A stretch of DNA of 64,000 nucleotides from Caballeronia peredens (GTDB lineage Bacteria; Pseudomonadota; Gammaproteobacteria; Burkholderiales; Burkholderiaceae). The notes beneath the pieces were generated by a model. The model worked only from the letters and a program-made list of their open reading frames with translations. It did no database searches and was not told the origin of the DNA. Location: assembly GCA_001544595.2 (NCBI GenBank), contig FCOH02000002.1, forward strand, positions 62,001 to 126,000, given 5' to 3'. The position numbers were made by a program, and so were the translations under genes. Each line of letters opens with the position of its first letter. The first letter of the stretch is position 1. Shown here piece after piece: positions 26,627 through 35,714 of this stretch.

Positions 26627-27358
26627 TCAACGCGCCATCTGCACCGATCCCGACACGTCGACGGTCACGGTCGTCGTGCCGGCTTCCATCGCGATCGGCG
26701 CGGCCATCTTGGCATCGTTGCTGATCCCGCGCGATTGCATCATCATCACCGGGCGCGGCTGAATGCCGCTGCGTCCGACGTTCACTTCCCGAATCGTGAA
26801 ATTCCCATAGCCGAACGCCTGTGCGGCGGTCTGCGCCTGCTTGCGGAACGAGTCGATCGCCTGCGTCACGAGCTTTTGCTCGGCGGCGCGCTGCGCTTCC
26901 GGCGACAGCGAGAACGCGACGCTGCCGACCTGCATCGACGAACTCATCTTGCCCGCGAGCTTCGACGCCGCCGCGAAATCGTGCGATTCGAGCACGACTT
27001 CCGTGCGGCCGCGCCACGCGGAGATCTTGCCGTCACGATCCGTCGACGGATACACGGTGAACGAGCCGCTTCTGGCCGTCACGCCGTCGACACCTTTGGC
27101 TTCGCGCAGCGCGGCTTCGGCGCGCTGATTGAGCGTGTTGGTGAGCGACGAGGGGTCGGCGGCTTCCTGCTCGTAGAAGAGCGTGATGTCGACGACATCC
27201 TGCGCGACCTGCGCGCTTGCCTGCGCTGAAAGGGACAGCACGCCCGAGGGCTGCGGCTGCGTGATCACCGTTTGCGCGGCGGCCGTGTGAGTGAAGGTGA
27301 GCGCGGCGCCGGACATCGCGAGGAGGGCGAGCGCAGCGGCGGTTTTCTTGTTGATCAT
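26627..27358 (-). CDS. SIMPL (DUF541) domain periplasmic protein
   Basis: 243 residues. A Sec signal (MINKKTAAALALLAMSGAALTFTHTAAAQ) precedes a SIMPL/DUF541 domain. That domain shows LSLSAQASAQVAQDVVDITLFYEQEA near the start and the later LVTQAIDSFRKQAQTAAQAFGYGNFTIREVNVG. The fold has been linked to oxidative-stress defence (BP26, YggE), but its action is unknown. It is convergent with lgt and follows the EVE-domain gene on the same strand after about 88 bp. Confidence 0.87.
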   Translation of the reverse strand: MINKKTAAALALLAMSGAALTFTHTAAAQTVITQPQPSGVLSLSAQASAQVAQDVVDITLFYEQEAADPSSLTNTLNQRAEAALREAKGVDGVTARSGSFTVYPSTDRDGKISAWRGRTEVVLESHDFAAASKLAGKMSSSMQVGSVAFSLSPEAQRAAEQKLVTQAIDSFRKQAQTAAQAFGYGNFTIREVNVGRSGIQPRPVMMMQSRGISNDAKMAAPIAMEAGTTTVTVDVSGSVQMAR

Positions 27359-27446
27359 CGAAGGACTCCGAACGCCTCATTGGCATAAAACCGTCGCATG
27401 ATTTGCGACGGCATTTAGGCGCGGGGTGCGTGTCGTAAGTTCCTTG

Positions 27447-27905
27447 TTAGATCAGGTGCTCGGTAATAAATCGCCATTGGGCTTCGGTCACGGGCGTGAT
27501 CGACAGCCGGTTGCCGCGCGCGAGCACCTGCATGTCCGCGAGTTCCGGATGCTCGCGCAGCGTGGCGAGCGGAATCAGCGGCGTTTTCTTGACAAACTTC
27601 ACGTCGACGAGCATCCAGCGCGGTGTTTCCTGCGTGGATTTCGCGTCGTAGTAGTGGCTTTCGGGGTCGAACTGCGTGGGGTCGGGATAGGCCGTCGAGC
27701 ACACTTTCGCGATGCCCGCGATACCCGGCTCGGGGCAGCTCGAATGATAGAACAGCACGCCGTCGCCGATCTGCATCTGGTCGCGCATGAAGTTGCGCGC
27801 CTGATAATTGCGCACGCCCGTCCACGGCAGCGTTTTCTTCGGTGCGTGCGCGAGATGATCGATGCTCGCTTCGTCCGGTTCGGACTTCATCAGCCAGTAG
27901 CGCAT
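27447..27905 (-). CDS. EVE-domain protein
   Basis: 152 residues, essentially a single EVE domain. MRYWLMKSEPDEASIDHL opens it, followed by WTGVRNYQARNFMRDQMQIGDGVLFYHSSC and GIAGIAKVCSTAYPDPTQFD. EVE domains are PUA-like and related to YTH readers. They are predicted or shown to bind modified bases in DNA or RNA, sometimes beside restriction systems; no restriction gene is nearby here. It lies directly downstream of the 6S RNA, in the slot where other proteobacteria often carry ygfA. Confidence 0.9.
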   Translation of the reverse strand: MRYWLMKSEPDEASIDHLAHAPKKTLPWTGVRNYQARNFMRDQMQIGDGVLFYHSSCPEPGIAGIAKVCSTAYPDPTQFDPESHYYDAKSTQETPRWMLVDVKFVKKTPLIPLATLREHPELADMQVLARGNRLSITPVTEAQWRFITEHLI

Positions 27906-27948
27906 GATTGTTCGCTATGCGTAAATCGACGATGCGACGATACAAATG

Positions 27949-27977
27949 AAAACGGCACCGGAAAAACCGATGCCGCT
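27949..27977 (-). terminator. terminator downstream of 6S RNA
   Basis: On the minus strand CGGCATCGG pairs with CCGGTGCCG (one G-U pair), then TTTTCATTTG follows. It would end the 6S transcript before the EVE gene. Confidence 0.65.
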
Positions 27978-27984
27978 AAATGAT

Positions 27985-28145
27985 GCCATTGAATTGGGTC
28001 CCCGCCACAGCCGCTAGGCCGGCATCCTGAACCTGGGTTCAAGATTGGTCGCAGTAAGCAACACTTCGGGTACATCAGACAGAGTGACGCGCGCGCCCGT
28101 GTTGCAAGGTTCCACAACCGTGCCAATGTAGCATTGGTTCAAGGA
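27985..28145 (-). ncRNA. ssrS: 6S RNA (boundaries approximate)
   Basis: This gene-free stretch follows zapA on the same strand, the standard location of ssrS. The minus strand carries TTGAACCCAGGTTCA, the conserved 3' hairpin seen in E. coli 6S as CTTGAACCAAGGGTTCAAGG. Next comes GCGGCTGTGGCGGGGAC. 6S RNA mimics an open promoter, binds sigma-70 RNA polymerase and dampens transcription in stationary phase. A hairpin with T-run lies beyond the 3' end. Ends were placed by eye from the structure and may be off by 10-20 nt. Confidence 0.8.
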
Positions 28146-28283
28146 ATATATGACCTTGGCGTACCAGGCAGGGAAACGTCACTCTACACCAATCGTTTGC
28201 TCAATGCAGCCCCGAAGCAGTTTCTTTTTTCGATTGACATCGACTGCGCGATTGGCGTTCGCCCGATGCAGATTCGCGCGCGC

Positions 28284-28598
28284 TTACTGCGCTTCGTATT
28301 GCGCGATGACGGCGCTCAACTGATCGTTCATCGAGTGCATCGTGCGGCGAATTTCTTCGGCGGGGAAGGCCTCGCCATGACGCACGCTTTCCTGCAGCCG
28401 AAGCAATTCCGACGCCAGCGACAGCGCCGCCATCACCGCGATGCGATCCGTGCCGCGCACGCTGCTTGCGTTGCGCACCTTGTTCATTTCGGCATCGACG
28501 CGCGCGACCGCTTCACGCAGCGCGCCTTCCGTTTCCGGCGAGCACGCGAGGCGATAAGGCTGTCCGAGAATGGATACTTCGATTTGCGTGTTCGTCAT
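28284..28598 (-). CDS. zapA: cell division protein ZapA
   Basis: 104 residues. MTNTQIEVSILGQPYRLACSPE and the following helix VARVDAEMNKVRNASSVRGTDRIAVMAALSLASELL are typical. ZapA bundles FtsZ filaments and stabilises the division ring. The start codon overlaps the upstream coiled-coil gene stop as ATGA, so the two are translationally coupled. The 6S RNA gene follows on the same strand. Confidence 0.95.
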   Translation of the reverse strand: MTNTQIEVSILGQPYRLACSPETEGALREAVARVDAEMNKVRNASSVRGTDRIAVMAALSLASELLRLQESVRHGEAFPAEEIRRTMHSMNDQLSAVIAQYEAQ

Positions 28599-28975
28599 GC
28601 CTTCTCTCCCTGATGATGTTCACCGTGCAGCTCCGCTTCATGCGCATGTTCATGCGCGTTTTGCGGATCGGCATCGAGGAGATCGAGTTGATTGTCGGCT
28701 TCGTCGTGCTGCGTGGATTTTCCGCGCGGCAGTTTTTCGAGGATCGCATTCAGACGCACTTGCGCGTCGTCGATCTTCGCGGACAGCGAGTCGCGTTCGG
28801 ACTGCAGCGTGTCGCGTTCATCGCGAACCTGCGCGAGTTCGGCCTGCACATTGGCGTAGTCGGCGCGCAGCTGTTCGAGTTGTTCCTGCAGCGCGGCGTG
28901 CGCTTGCTTGTGGCGCTCGCTGATCTGGATCAGCCGGCCGATATTTCCTGACAGTGATTCGAGTTCGTTGAGCAT
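28595..28975 (-). CDS. coiled-coil protein upstream of ZapA (ZapB-like), His-rich tail
   Basis: 126 residues. Residues about 1-90 are a near-continuous coiled coil (heptads through QLRADYANVQAELAQVRDERDTLQSERDSLSAKI). The last 35 residues are acidic with many His (HEHAHEAELHGEHHQGE) and could bind metal. The coil plus the ATGA overlap with zapA suggest a ZapB-like division partner. Sequence identity to ZapB cannot be tested here. No signal peptide. Confidence 0.8.
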   Translation of the reverse strand: MLNELESLSGNIGRLIQISERHKQAHAALQEQLEQLRADYANVQAELAQVRDERDTLQSERDSLSAKIDDAQVRLNAILEKLPRGKSTQHDEADNQLDLLDADPQNAHEHAHEAELHGEHHQGEKA

Positions 28976-29248
28976 GTGCTGCGTCCTCTAAAGACCTCGC
29001 ATTTTAGCGCGGTTCAACGGAGCTTCCGATATTTGTCTCGTTTCGAGACGTAACAACACGCGATCTCGCGCTTAAACCAGTCGGTTCATGCGCATGTCGC
29101 GATGCATTCGTGTGCAGAAAACGCGCGCGCTCGTCATTGCGCGCGCGACGGGCTCGACTGTTTCTCGTTCGATTCGTCATGAGCCCGCCCATGCACGACG
29201 GCGCCGTTTCTTGACGACCCCAACCCGCGCTCCTACACTTGCCGCACT
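28976..29248. other. divergent upstream region between the zapA operon and the btuB riboswitch
   Basis: About 270 bp without a supported gene. It holds a small hairpin (GTCTCGTTTCGAGAC near 29035-29050) and must contain the promoters of the zapA operon (minus) and of the B12-controlled transcript (plus). Confidence 0.5.
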
Positions 29249-29520
29249 TTTGGTGCTCGCATTCGCGGATCTCGCGAATGCAGTCAAACGGGAAACAGGG
29301 AGCGAAGTCCTCGAAGCACACCGGGACGAGCCAACCTGTGCTGCCCCCGCAACGGTAAGCGACCGCAACGCAAGTTGCAAGTCGTCCCTTGCGCGTTTCT
29401 GCATGACAGGCGCGTGTTTTCTCATCACGCGAAACCACTGCAAGAAACGTGTCGATGCCACTGCGCACGTTTGCGCGGGAAGGCGGGGCGATGTGTCGCC
29501 AGCCCGGATACCGGCCGGAG
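29249..29520 (+). promoter_or_regulatory. cobalamin riboswitch controlling btuB
   Basis: The hallmark pieces occur in order: GGGAA with ACAGGGAGCGAAG, then GCTGCCCCCGCAACGGTAAGCG. GCCACTG follows at 29457-29463, then GGGAAGGCGGGGC, and the B12 box AGCCCGGATACCGGCC at 29501-29516. Adenosylcobalamin binding folds the leader and shuts off expression of the corrinoid receptor and the genes behind it. The box ends about 95 nt before the btuB ATG. A short GCGACG/CGTCGC hairpin (about 29539-29556) lies in that gap and may be part of the expression platform. Confidence 0.93.
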
Positions 29521-29610
29521 TTCGACGCGCACGCTATCGGGCGACGCGCGTTCGTCGCGCATCGTCCTCGCGGGGAGCGGGGCCGCGCTCACGCGAAACG
29601 GATCCTTCAC

Positions 29611-31500
29611 ATGCTATCGCCACTGGCCGCGCTCAAGGACGGCCTTGCTCTTCGCGGCACGCTCGCCGCGCTCGCGGGCTTGCCGCTCGCCACCATCGCG
29701 CACGCCGCGCACGCCGCCCATGCCGCCGATGATGCTTCGCAAACGCTTGCCCCCGTCGTCGTCACGTCGACGCGTGCGCCGCAGCCGCTCGCCGACGCTA
29801 TCCCGCAGACGTCGCTGTTCGACGAACAGGACATCGCCGATTCGAACGCCCGCGACGCGCTCGGCCTGATCGCGCTCGCGCCCGGCGTGCAGATCACGCG
29901 CAACGGCGGTCCGGGCGCGAATTCGGGCCTCTACATACGCGGTGCGGCGTCGTCGCAATCGCTCGTGCTGATCGACGGCGTGCGGGTCGAATCGGCGTCG
30001 CTGGGCGCCGCGCAACTCTCGCAACTGATGCTCGATCAGATCGGGCGCGTCGAGGTCGTCAACGGCAACGTGTCGGCGTTGTATGGCTCGAACGCGATCG
30101 GCGGTGTCGTGCAAATTTTTACGAAGGACGGCAACGCGCATCCGCCGCGCTTCAGTTTCGAAGCCGAGTACGGCAGCTATCACACGCAGCGGCAGTCCGC
30201 CGGCGTGAGCGGCGCGCTCGACAAGGACGGCCGCACGACATTCAGCATCAACGTATCGCGCGAAAAAACCGACGGCTTTTCGTCGCTCGATCCGGCGCAA
30301 GCGCCCGGCGCGAATCCGAACGCGAACGGCTATCTGAACGAAAGCGTCGCGGCGACGCTGCGCCACCAGTTCAGCGACAAGTGGGACGCCGGCGTGCGCT
30401 TCCTGCAATCGAACGGCATCAACAGTTTCGACGATGCCTACGGCCTGCCGACCGATCTCAACGAATCGCACGACCGCGTGCGCTCGGCGTCCGTGTTCGC
30501 GAACGGCAAGCTCACCGACAACTGGACCACGCACTTCATCGTCGGGCAGGGACAGGACCGCGCGAACATCGAGCAGAACGGCGTCTATACGAGCCGCTTC
30601 AACTCGGAGGATCGTCAATATACGTGGCAGAACGACATCAGGATCACGGCTGCGCACAAGCTGCTCTTCGGCTACGAACATCTCGACCAGACGCTCGATT
30701 CCGATCAGTTCAGCGCACCGGACCGGCATGTGAATTCGGTGTTCGCGGGATATGTCGGGCGCATTGGCGCGAGCGAATTGCAGGCGAATCTGCGTCACGA
30801 CCAGTATTCCGATTTCGGCGGCGCGAACAGCTACTATCTGGGCTATGCGTACAACTTCGATGCGCACTGGAAGGCGAGCGCGAGCTATGCCGCGTCGTTT
30901 CGCGCGCCGAGCTTCGATGACCTCTACTATCCGTTCAGCGGCAATCCGTCGATTCAGCCGGAGCGCAGCCATTCGGTCGAGGCGGCGTTGCAGTACGCAT
31001 CGGCTGCGCTCGGCGTCGCGCGGGTCACGTTGTTCCAGACGCGCTATTCGAATCTGATCGACTACGTGTCCGACGGCAGCGGCTTCTATATCGCGCAGAA
31101 CGTCGGGCGCGCGAAGGTGCAGGGCGTCGAGGGATCGTGGGCGGGGCATGTCGGCGCGACCGACGTGCGCGCGGGCGTGACGTTCCAGAATCCCGTCGAC
31201 GAGACGAATCACGAGGAGCTGACGCGGCGCGCGCGGCATTTCGCGAGCCTCGCGGCGCATCGCACGATCGGGCGCTGGCGCGTCGGCGGCGAATGGATCG
31301 TGAGCGGACAGCGCAGCGATTTCGATTCGACGCTCGCGGGTTACGGCATCGTGAACCTGTCGGCGCGTTACGACATCTCGAAGTCGTGGTACGTCACCGC
31401 GCGCGTCGATAACTTGTTCGACAAGGACTATGAACTTGCGTACTCGTACAACACGCCGCGGCGCGGCGCTTACATCACGCTCGGATGGCATCCGTCGTGA
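29611..31500 (+). CDS. btuB: TonB-dependent vitamin B12 outer-membrane receptor
   Basis: 629 residues from ATG at 29611; the upstream in-frame extension lies in the riboswitch. A signal peptide ends near AHAADDAS. The TonB box (LAPVVVTSTRAP, about residues 45-56) and plug domain (GLYIRGAASSQSLVLIDGVRVE) come next. The C-terminal 22-strand barrel follows, with strand patterns such as YYLGYAYNFDAHWKASASYAASFRAPSFDDLYYP. It imports corrinoids with TonB energy. It is the first gene after the cobalamin riboswitch, and btuC overlaps its end. Confidence 0.94.
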   Translation: MLSPLAALKDGLALRGTLAALAGLPLATIAHAAHAAHAADDASQTLAPVVVTSTRAPQPLADAIPQTSLFDEQDIADSNARDALGLIALAPGVQITRNGGPGANSGLYIRGAASSQSLVLIDGVRVESASLGAAQLSQLMLDQIGRVEVVNGNVSALYGSNAIGGVVQIFTKDGNAHPPRFSFEAEYGSYHTQRQSAGVSGALDKDGRTTFSINVSREKTDGFSSLDPAQAPGANPNANGYLNESVAATLRHQFSDKWDAGVRFLQSNGINSFDDAYGLPTDLNESHDRVRSASVFANGKLTDNWTTHFIVGQGQDRANIEQNGVYTSRFNSEDRQYTWQNDIRITAAHKLLFGYEHLDQTLDSDQFSAPDRHVNSVFAGYVGRIGASELQANLRHDQYSDFGGANSYYLGYAYNFDAHWKASASYAASFRAPSFDDLYYPFSGNPSIQPERSHSVEAALQYASAALGVARVTLFQTRYSNLIDYVSDGSGFYIAQNVGRAKVQGVEGSWAGHVGATDVRAGVTFQNPVDETNHEELTRRARHFASLAAHRTIGRWRVGGEWIVSGQRSDFDSTLAGYGIVNLSARYDISKSWYVTARVDNLFDKDYELAYSYNTPRRGAYITLGWHPS

Positions 31501-32525
31501 GCGACGCGCTTGAGCGTCCGCGCGCGATGAACGCCGCGCGGGCCGCCACGATCTGGATCGCGCTCGGCGTCGCGGCGTGCGTCGTGTTGGTCGCGTCGCT
31601 CGCGCTCGGCAGCGTCGCGTTGCCCGTGTCGCGCGCGCTGACGGCGCTGCTGCACGCGCGCGCCGCCAACCCCGATATCGCCGATGAAATCGTGCTCACG
31701 CTGCGTCTGCCGCGCGCGCTCGCCGGCTTTGCATCGGGCGCATTGCTCGCGCTCGCGGGCGCGCTGTTGCAGGTACTGCTGCGCAATCCGCTCGCCGAAC
31801 CCTACGTGCTCGGCGTGTCCGGCGGCGCGGCGACGTTCGCGCTTGCCGCGATGCTCGCGTCGTCGCCGTGGTGGGGCGTCGATCTCGCCGCGTGCGCCGG
31901 GGCGTTCGCATCGATCGTCATCGTGCTCGGACTCGCACGCCGCGACGTGTGGCGCAGCGGGCAGGATGCGTCGCCGAGACTTCTGCTGACGGGCGTCGTG
32001 ATCGCCTCCGGCTGGGGCGCGCTGATCACGCTGATGCTGAGCATCGCGCCCGAGAACCGGCTGCGCGGCATGATCTTCTGGCTCACCGGCGATCTCAACG
32101 GCGCGGCGCCGCCGTGGCCCGCGTTGATTGCGCTCGGCGTCGCGCTCGCCGTGACAGTGCCCGTCGCGCCGCAACTGAACGTGCTCCTGCGCGGCGACGC
32201 CGCCGCGCACGCGCTCGGCGTGCCGGTCGCGCGGCTGCGTCTGCGCGTGTATCTCGTCGCGTCGCTCGCGGCGGCGGCCGCGGTGACGACGGCGGGCACC
32301 ATCGGCTTCGTCGGACTCGTCGTGCCGCATCTGTTGCGGCTCGCGTTCGGCAACGACCAGCGCATGCTCGTGCCCGCCGCCGCGCTTGGAGGCGGGCTCG
32401 CGGTGATGGCCGCCGATCTCGCCGCGCGCACCGTGATCGCGCCGGCGCAGTTGCCCGTGGGCGTCGTCACGGCGCTGACCGGCGTGCCGATGTTTCTGTG
32501 GATGCTCCTGCGGAGACCGCGATGA
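31485..32525 (+). CDS. btuC: corrinoid ABC transporter permease, FecCD/BtuC family
   Basis: 346 residues from ATG at 31485, overlapping btuB by 16 bp. A GTG at 31497 (GTGA overlap) or an ATG at 31527 are plausible alternative starts. About ten membrane helices are visible. FecCD-type hallmarks include LPRALAGFASGALLALAGALLQVLLRNPLAEPYVLGVSGG and GTIGFVGLVVPHLLRLAFG. The permease passes B12 or cobinamide across the inner membrane, working with BtuD (next gene) and BtuF (encoded 3 kb away). Confidence 0.92.
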   Translation: MASVVSDALERPRAMNAARAATIWIALGVAACVVLVASLALGSVALPVSRALTALLHARAANPDIADEIVLTLRLPRALAGFASGALLALAGALLQVLLRNPLAEPYVLGVSGGAATFALAAMLASSPWWGVDLAACAGAFASIVIVLGLARRDVWRSGQDASPRLLLTGVVIASGWGALITLMLSIAPENRLRGMIFWLTGDLNGAAPPWPALIALGVALAVTVPVAPQLNVLLRGDAAAHALGVPVARLRLRVYLVASLAAAAAVTTAGTIGFVGLVVPHLLRLAFGNDQRMLVPAAALGGGLAVMAADLAARTVIAPAQLPVGVVTALTGVPMFLWMLLRRPR

Positions 32526-33298
32526 ACCTGCATGCCGGCGGCATCGTTCTGCGCGCGGGCGCGCGCACGCTCATCGACGGCCTTACGCAGACGTTCTCGC
32601 CGGGCGAGACGTGGTGCATCGCCGGGCCGAACGGCGCGGGCAAGACGACACTCATCGGCGTGCTCGCCGGTCTTGCGAAGCCCGCCGCGGGCGGCGTATC
32701 GCTCGATGGCCGCGCGCTCGCGTCATGGCGTGCGGCCGATCTCGCCCGCGCCCGCGCACTGATGCCGCAGGCCACGCACGACGCCTTCAGCGCGACCGTG
32801 CTCGATACCGTGCTGCTCAACCGTTTTCCGTATCTCACCGGCTGGGGCTGGGAAAGCGCCGACGATCGCGCCGCCGCCCGCGCCGCGCTCGATGCGCTCG
32901 GCCTCGCGCCGTTCGCCGCGCGCGACGTGCTGACGCTCTCCGGCGGCGAACGCCAACGCGTCGCGCTGGCCGCCACGCTATGCCAGAACGCGCCGCTTCT
33001 GCTGCTCGACGAACCGCTCGCGCATCTGGACCTGCATCATCAGATCGACTGCCTGCACGCGTTGCGTGACGCGGCGCGCGAGGACAAGCGCACCGTAATC
33101 TTCTCGTGCCACGATCTGAATCTCGCACGCCGCTTCGCGACGCACGCGTTGCTGCTCGACGGCCGGGGCGGCGCCTGCGCGGGCCCGGTCGCCGATGTGC
33201 TGACACCCGAACGCGCGAGCGCGGCATTCGGCTATCCGCTCGCGTTGATCCGCGACGGCGAGCACGAAGCGCTCGTGCCGTCCATTCACCGTTCCTGA
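32522..33298 (+). CDS. btuD: corrinoid ABC transporter ATP-binding protein
   Basis: 258 residues from ATG at 32522, an ATGA overlap with the btuC stop. Walker A is GPNGAGKTT (about residues 37-45), the signature is LSGGERQRV, Walker B is LLLLDEPLAHLD, and the switch His lies in IFSCHDLNLA. It powers the BtuC permease. It belongs to the FecE/BtuD class that also serves siderophores; the B12 riboswitch upstream fixes the substrate as corrinoid. Confidence 0.93.
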   Translation: MNLHAGGIVLRAGARTLIDGLTQTFSPGETWCIAGPNGAGKTTLIGVLAGLAKPAAGGVSLDGRALASWRAADLARARALMPQATHDAFSATVLDTVLLNRFPYLTGWGWESADDRAAARAALDALGLAPFAARDVLTLSGGERQRVALAATLCQNAPLLLLDEPLAHLDLHHQIDCLHALRDAAREDKRTVIFSCHDLNLARRFATHALLLDGRGGACAGPVADVLTPERASAAFGYPLALIRDGEHEALVPSIHRS

Positions 33299-33308
33299 AG
33301 GAATTCCG

Positions 33309-34370
33309 ATGTCCACTCCCGACGCCATCCCGATGCCCCGCGCGCTCGAGCGCGCGCTCGAAGGCGAACTGCGCCGCATCATCGACACGAAGACGAAGCC
33401 GCCCGGCAGCCTCGGCCGTCTCGAAACGCTCGCGCTTCAAATGGGCCTGATCCAGCGCACGACGAAGCCGCGCATCGAACGTCCCGCGATGATCGTCTTC
33501 GCCGCCGATCACGGCATCGCGAAGGAGGGCGTGAGTTCGTATCCGCAGGAAGTGACCGCGCAGATGGTCGCGAATTTTCTGGCCGGCGGCGCGGCGATCA
33601 ACGCGTTGTCGCGCTCGGTCGGCATGACGCTGGAAGTCGTCGATGCGGGTGTCGCGACGCCCATTCCGATCGATCACGGTTATGAGCGCCTGTCGCTCGG
33701 GCTCGGCACGCGCAACTTCGCGCACGAACCTGCGATGTCGCGCGAAACCGCGCTCGAAGGTCTCGCGCGCGGCGCGGCGCGCGTGCGGCATCACGCGTCG
33801 CTCGGCACGAACGTGATCGGCTTCGGCGAGATGGGCATCGCGAATACGTCGGCGGCGGCGTGCCTGATGAGCCGGCTGTGCGGCCTGCCGATCGACGAAT
33901 GCGTCGGGCGCGGCACGGGTCTCGACGACCACGGCCTCGCGCATAAGCGCGATGTGCTCGGCCGCGCGCTCGCGCTGCATCGCGCGAACGAAGAAAAGGG
34001 CGACGCGCTCGATGTGCTCGCGACCTTCGGCGGCTTCGAAATCGCGATGATGACGGGCGCGTATCTCGCCGCCGCGTGCGAAGGCATGACGATTCTCGTC
34101 GACGGTTTCATCGCGACGTCGGCGCTTCTGGTCGCGTCCAGTCTCGCGCCCGAAGTGCTCGATTACTGCGTGTTCGCGCATGCGTCGAACGAAACCGGGC
34201 ATCGGCGCATGCTCGCGCATTTCGATGCGACGCCGCTGCTGCAACTCGATTTGCGGCTCGGCGAAGGCACGGGCGCGGCGCTCGCGTTGCCGATCCTGCG
34301 CGCGGCCGTCGCGTTCGTCGACGAAATGGCGAGCTTCGAATCCGCGGGCGTGTCCGGCAAAGCCGATTGA
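33309..34370 (+). CDS. cobT: nicotinate-nucleotide--dimethylbenzimidazole phosphoribosyltransferase
   Basis: 353 residues. Family motifs are KTKPPGSLGRLETLALQMG, IVFAADHGIAKEGVSSYPQEVTAQM and GFGEMGIANTSAAA. The C-terminal catalytic Glu is expected in LRLGEGTGAAL. It makes alpha-ribazole phosphate from nicotinate mononucleotide and dimethylbenzimidazole, the lower ligand of cobalamin. It begins 10 bp after btuD and is followed after one base by cobS, so it belongs to the riboswitch-controlled operon. Confidence 0.95.
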   Translation: MSTPDAIPMPRALERALEGELRRIIDTKTKPPGSLGRLETLALQMGLIQRTTKPRIERPAMIVFAADHGIAKEGVSSYPQEVTAQMVANFLAGGAAINALSRSVGMTLEVVDAGVATPIPIDHGYERLSLGLGTRNFAHEPAMSRETALEGLARGAARVRHHASLGTNVIGFGEMGIANTSAAACLMSRLCGLPIDECVGRGTGLDDHGLAHKRDVLGRALALHRANEEKGDALDVLATFGGFEIAMMTGAYLAAACEGMTILVDGFIATSALLVASSLAPEVLDYCVFAHASNETGHRRMLAHFDATPLLQLDLRLGEGTGAALALPILRAAVAFVDEMASFESAGVSGKAD

Positions 34371-34371
34371 G

Positions 34372-35133
34372 ATGAACCGTCCGCTCGACGAACTGCGCTA
34401 CTTCTTCACCGCGCTCGGCTATTTCACGCGCGTGCCGGTGCCGCGCTGGGTCGGCTTCGAGCGCAGTTATCTGAACGCGGCGGCGCGTTACTTTCCGCTC
34501 GTCGGCGCGATGGTCGGCGGCGTCGCGGCGCTCGTCTATCTCGCGGCGTTGCGCGTGTTTCCCGCCGGCATCGCCGTATTGCTCTCGATGGCCGCGACGC
34601 TCGTGCTGACGGGCGCGTTTCACGAGGACGGCCTCGCCGACAGCGTCGATGCATTCGGCGGCGCATACACGCGCGAGGACGCGCTGCGCATCATGCACGA
34701 CTCGCGCATCGGTGCGTTCGGGGCGATCGCGATCGTCGTCGCGCTGGCGCTCAAATGGCAGGCGCTCACCGGTTTTCCGCCGCAGCGGGCCGCGTGGATC
34801 ATGCTCGGTGCGCACGCGGCGAGCCGCGCGTTCGCGATCAGCTATCTCGTCACGCTCGATTACGTGCGCGCGGAAGGCAAGGCGAAACCGGTCGCGCAGC
34901 GCATGAGTCTCGCGTCGTTCGCGCTGGCGCTCGGCTTCGGCGTGCCGTGGCTCTTCGCGATCGACTGGCGCTTCGCGTGCGTAACGATTGCGGCGCTGAG
35001 CGTATTGCGCTTCGTCATCGGGCGATATTTCGTGAAGCGCATCGGCGGCTACACGGGCGATTGTCTGGGCTTCGCGCAGCAGGTTTTCGAAATCGCGATC
35101 TATCTCATCGGGCTCGCATGGATCTCGTCCTGA
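34372..35133 (+). CDS. cobS: adenosylcobinamide-GDP ribazoletransferase (cobalamin synthase)
   Basis: 253 residues from ATG at 34372, one base after the cobT stop. The N-terminus reads RPLDELRYFFTALGYFTRVPVPRW. The Asp-rich FHEDGLADSVDAFGG is the catalytic metal site. There are several membrane helices and a conserved RIMHDSRIGAFGAIAIV. It joins alpha-ribazole (phosphate) to adenosylcobinamide-GDP at the membrane. The end overlaps cobC by 16 bp. Confidence 0.95.
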   Translation: MNRPLDELRYFFTALGYFTRVPVPRWVGFERSYLNAAARYFPLVGAMVGGVAALVYLAALRVFPAGIAVLLSMAATLVLTGAFHEDGLADSVDAFGGAYTREDALRIMHDSRIGAFGAIAIVVALALKWQALTGFPPQRAAWIMLGAHAASRAFAISYLVTLDYVRAEGKAKPVAQRMSLASFALALGFGVPWLFAIDWRFACVTIAALSVLRFVIGRYFVKRIGGYTGDCLGFAQQVFEIAIYLIGLAWISS

Positions 35134-35714
35134 TCCGGCATCCGGAAGTCGCCGTCGAAGCGGGCGTCTGCTACGGGCAAACCGACGTGCCCCTGCAACG
35201 CGACGCGAGCGAATCCGCGCGCACGTTGACGGCGCGCATGACGGCGCTCGGCGTGCCCGCGTGCGTCGATGGCTGGCACGCGAGTCCGCTCAGGCGATGC
35301 ATGTCGCTCGCGCACGAACTCGCCGCCATCGGCGATGCGCACCTCGATACGCATGTCGATGCGCGTCTCGCCGAGATGGACTTCGGCGCGTGGGAGGGCC
35401 GCAAGTGGGACACGATCGAGCGCGCGCTCATCGACGCGTGGGCCGCCGATCTCGAACACGCGGCGCCGCATGGCGGCGAGAGTCTCGCGCAGTTCGCGGC
35501 GCGCGTGCTGACGTGGTTGAACGAGACGTGCAGCGACCGGCCGACAGCCGAGTCCGTGCATGTGATCGCGCATGCGGGCGTCGTGCGCGTGCTCGCGTCG
35601 CATTTGCTCGGCGTCGCGCGCGAGGAGACGCTGCAATGGCCGCTGGATTTCGGCGCGATCGCGTGGTTCAGGCGCGTGCGCGGGCGATGGCTGCTGGTGC
35701 GCTGGAACGCGTGA
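35118..35714 (+). CDS. cobC: alpha-ribazole phosphatase, histidine phosphatase family
   Basis: 198 residues from ATG at 35118, inside the last codons of cobS. The phosphohistidine motif reads LIRHPEV, with Pro where most of the superfamily has Gly. The conserved CYGQTDVPL and WHASPLRRCMSLA follow, and the second catalytic His lies in HVIAHAGVVRVL. It removes the phosphate from alpha-ribazole-5'-phosphate or adenosylcobalamin-5'-phosphate. It is the last gene of the btuB operon and convergent with btuF. Confidence 0.9.
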   Translation: MDLVLIRHPEVAVEAGVCYGQTDVPLQRDASESARTLTARMTALGVPACVDGWHASPLRRCMSLAHELAAIGDAHLDTHVDARLAEMDFGAWEGRKWDTIERALIDAWAADLEHAAPHGGESLAQFAARVLTWLNETCSDRPTAESVHVIAHAGVVRVLASHLLGVAREETLQWPLDFGAIAWFRRVRGRWLLVRWNA

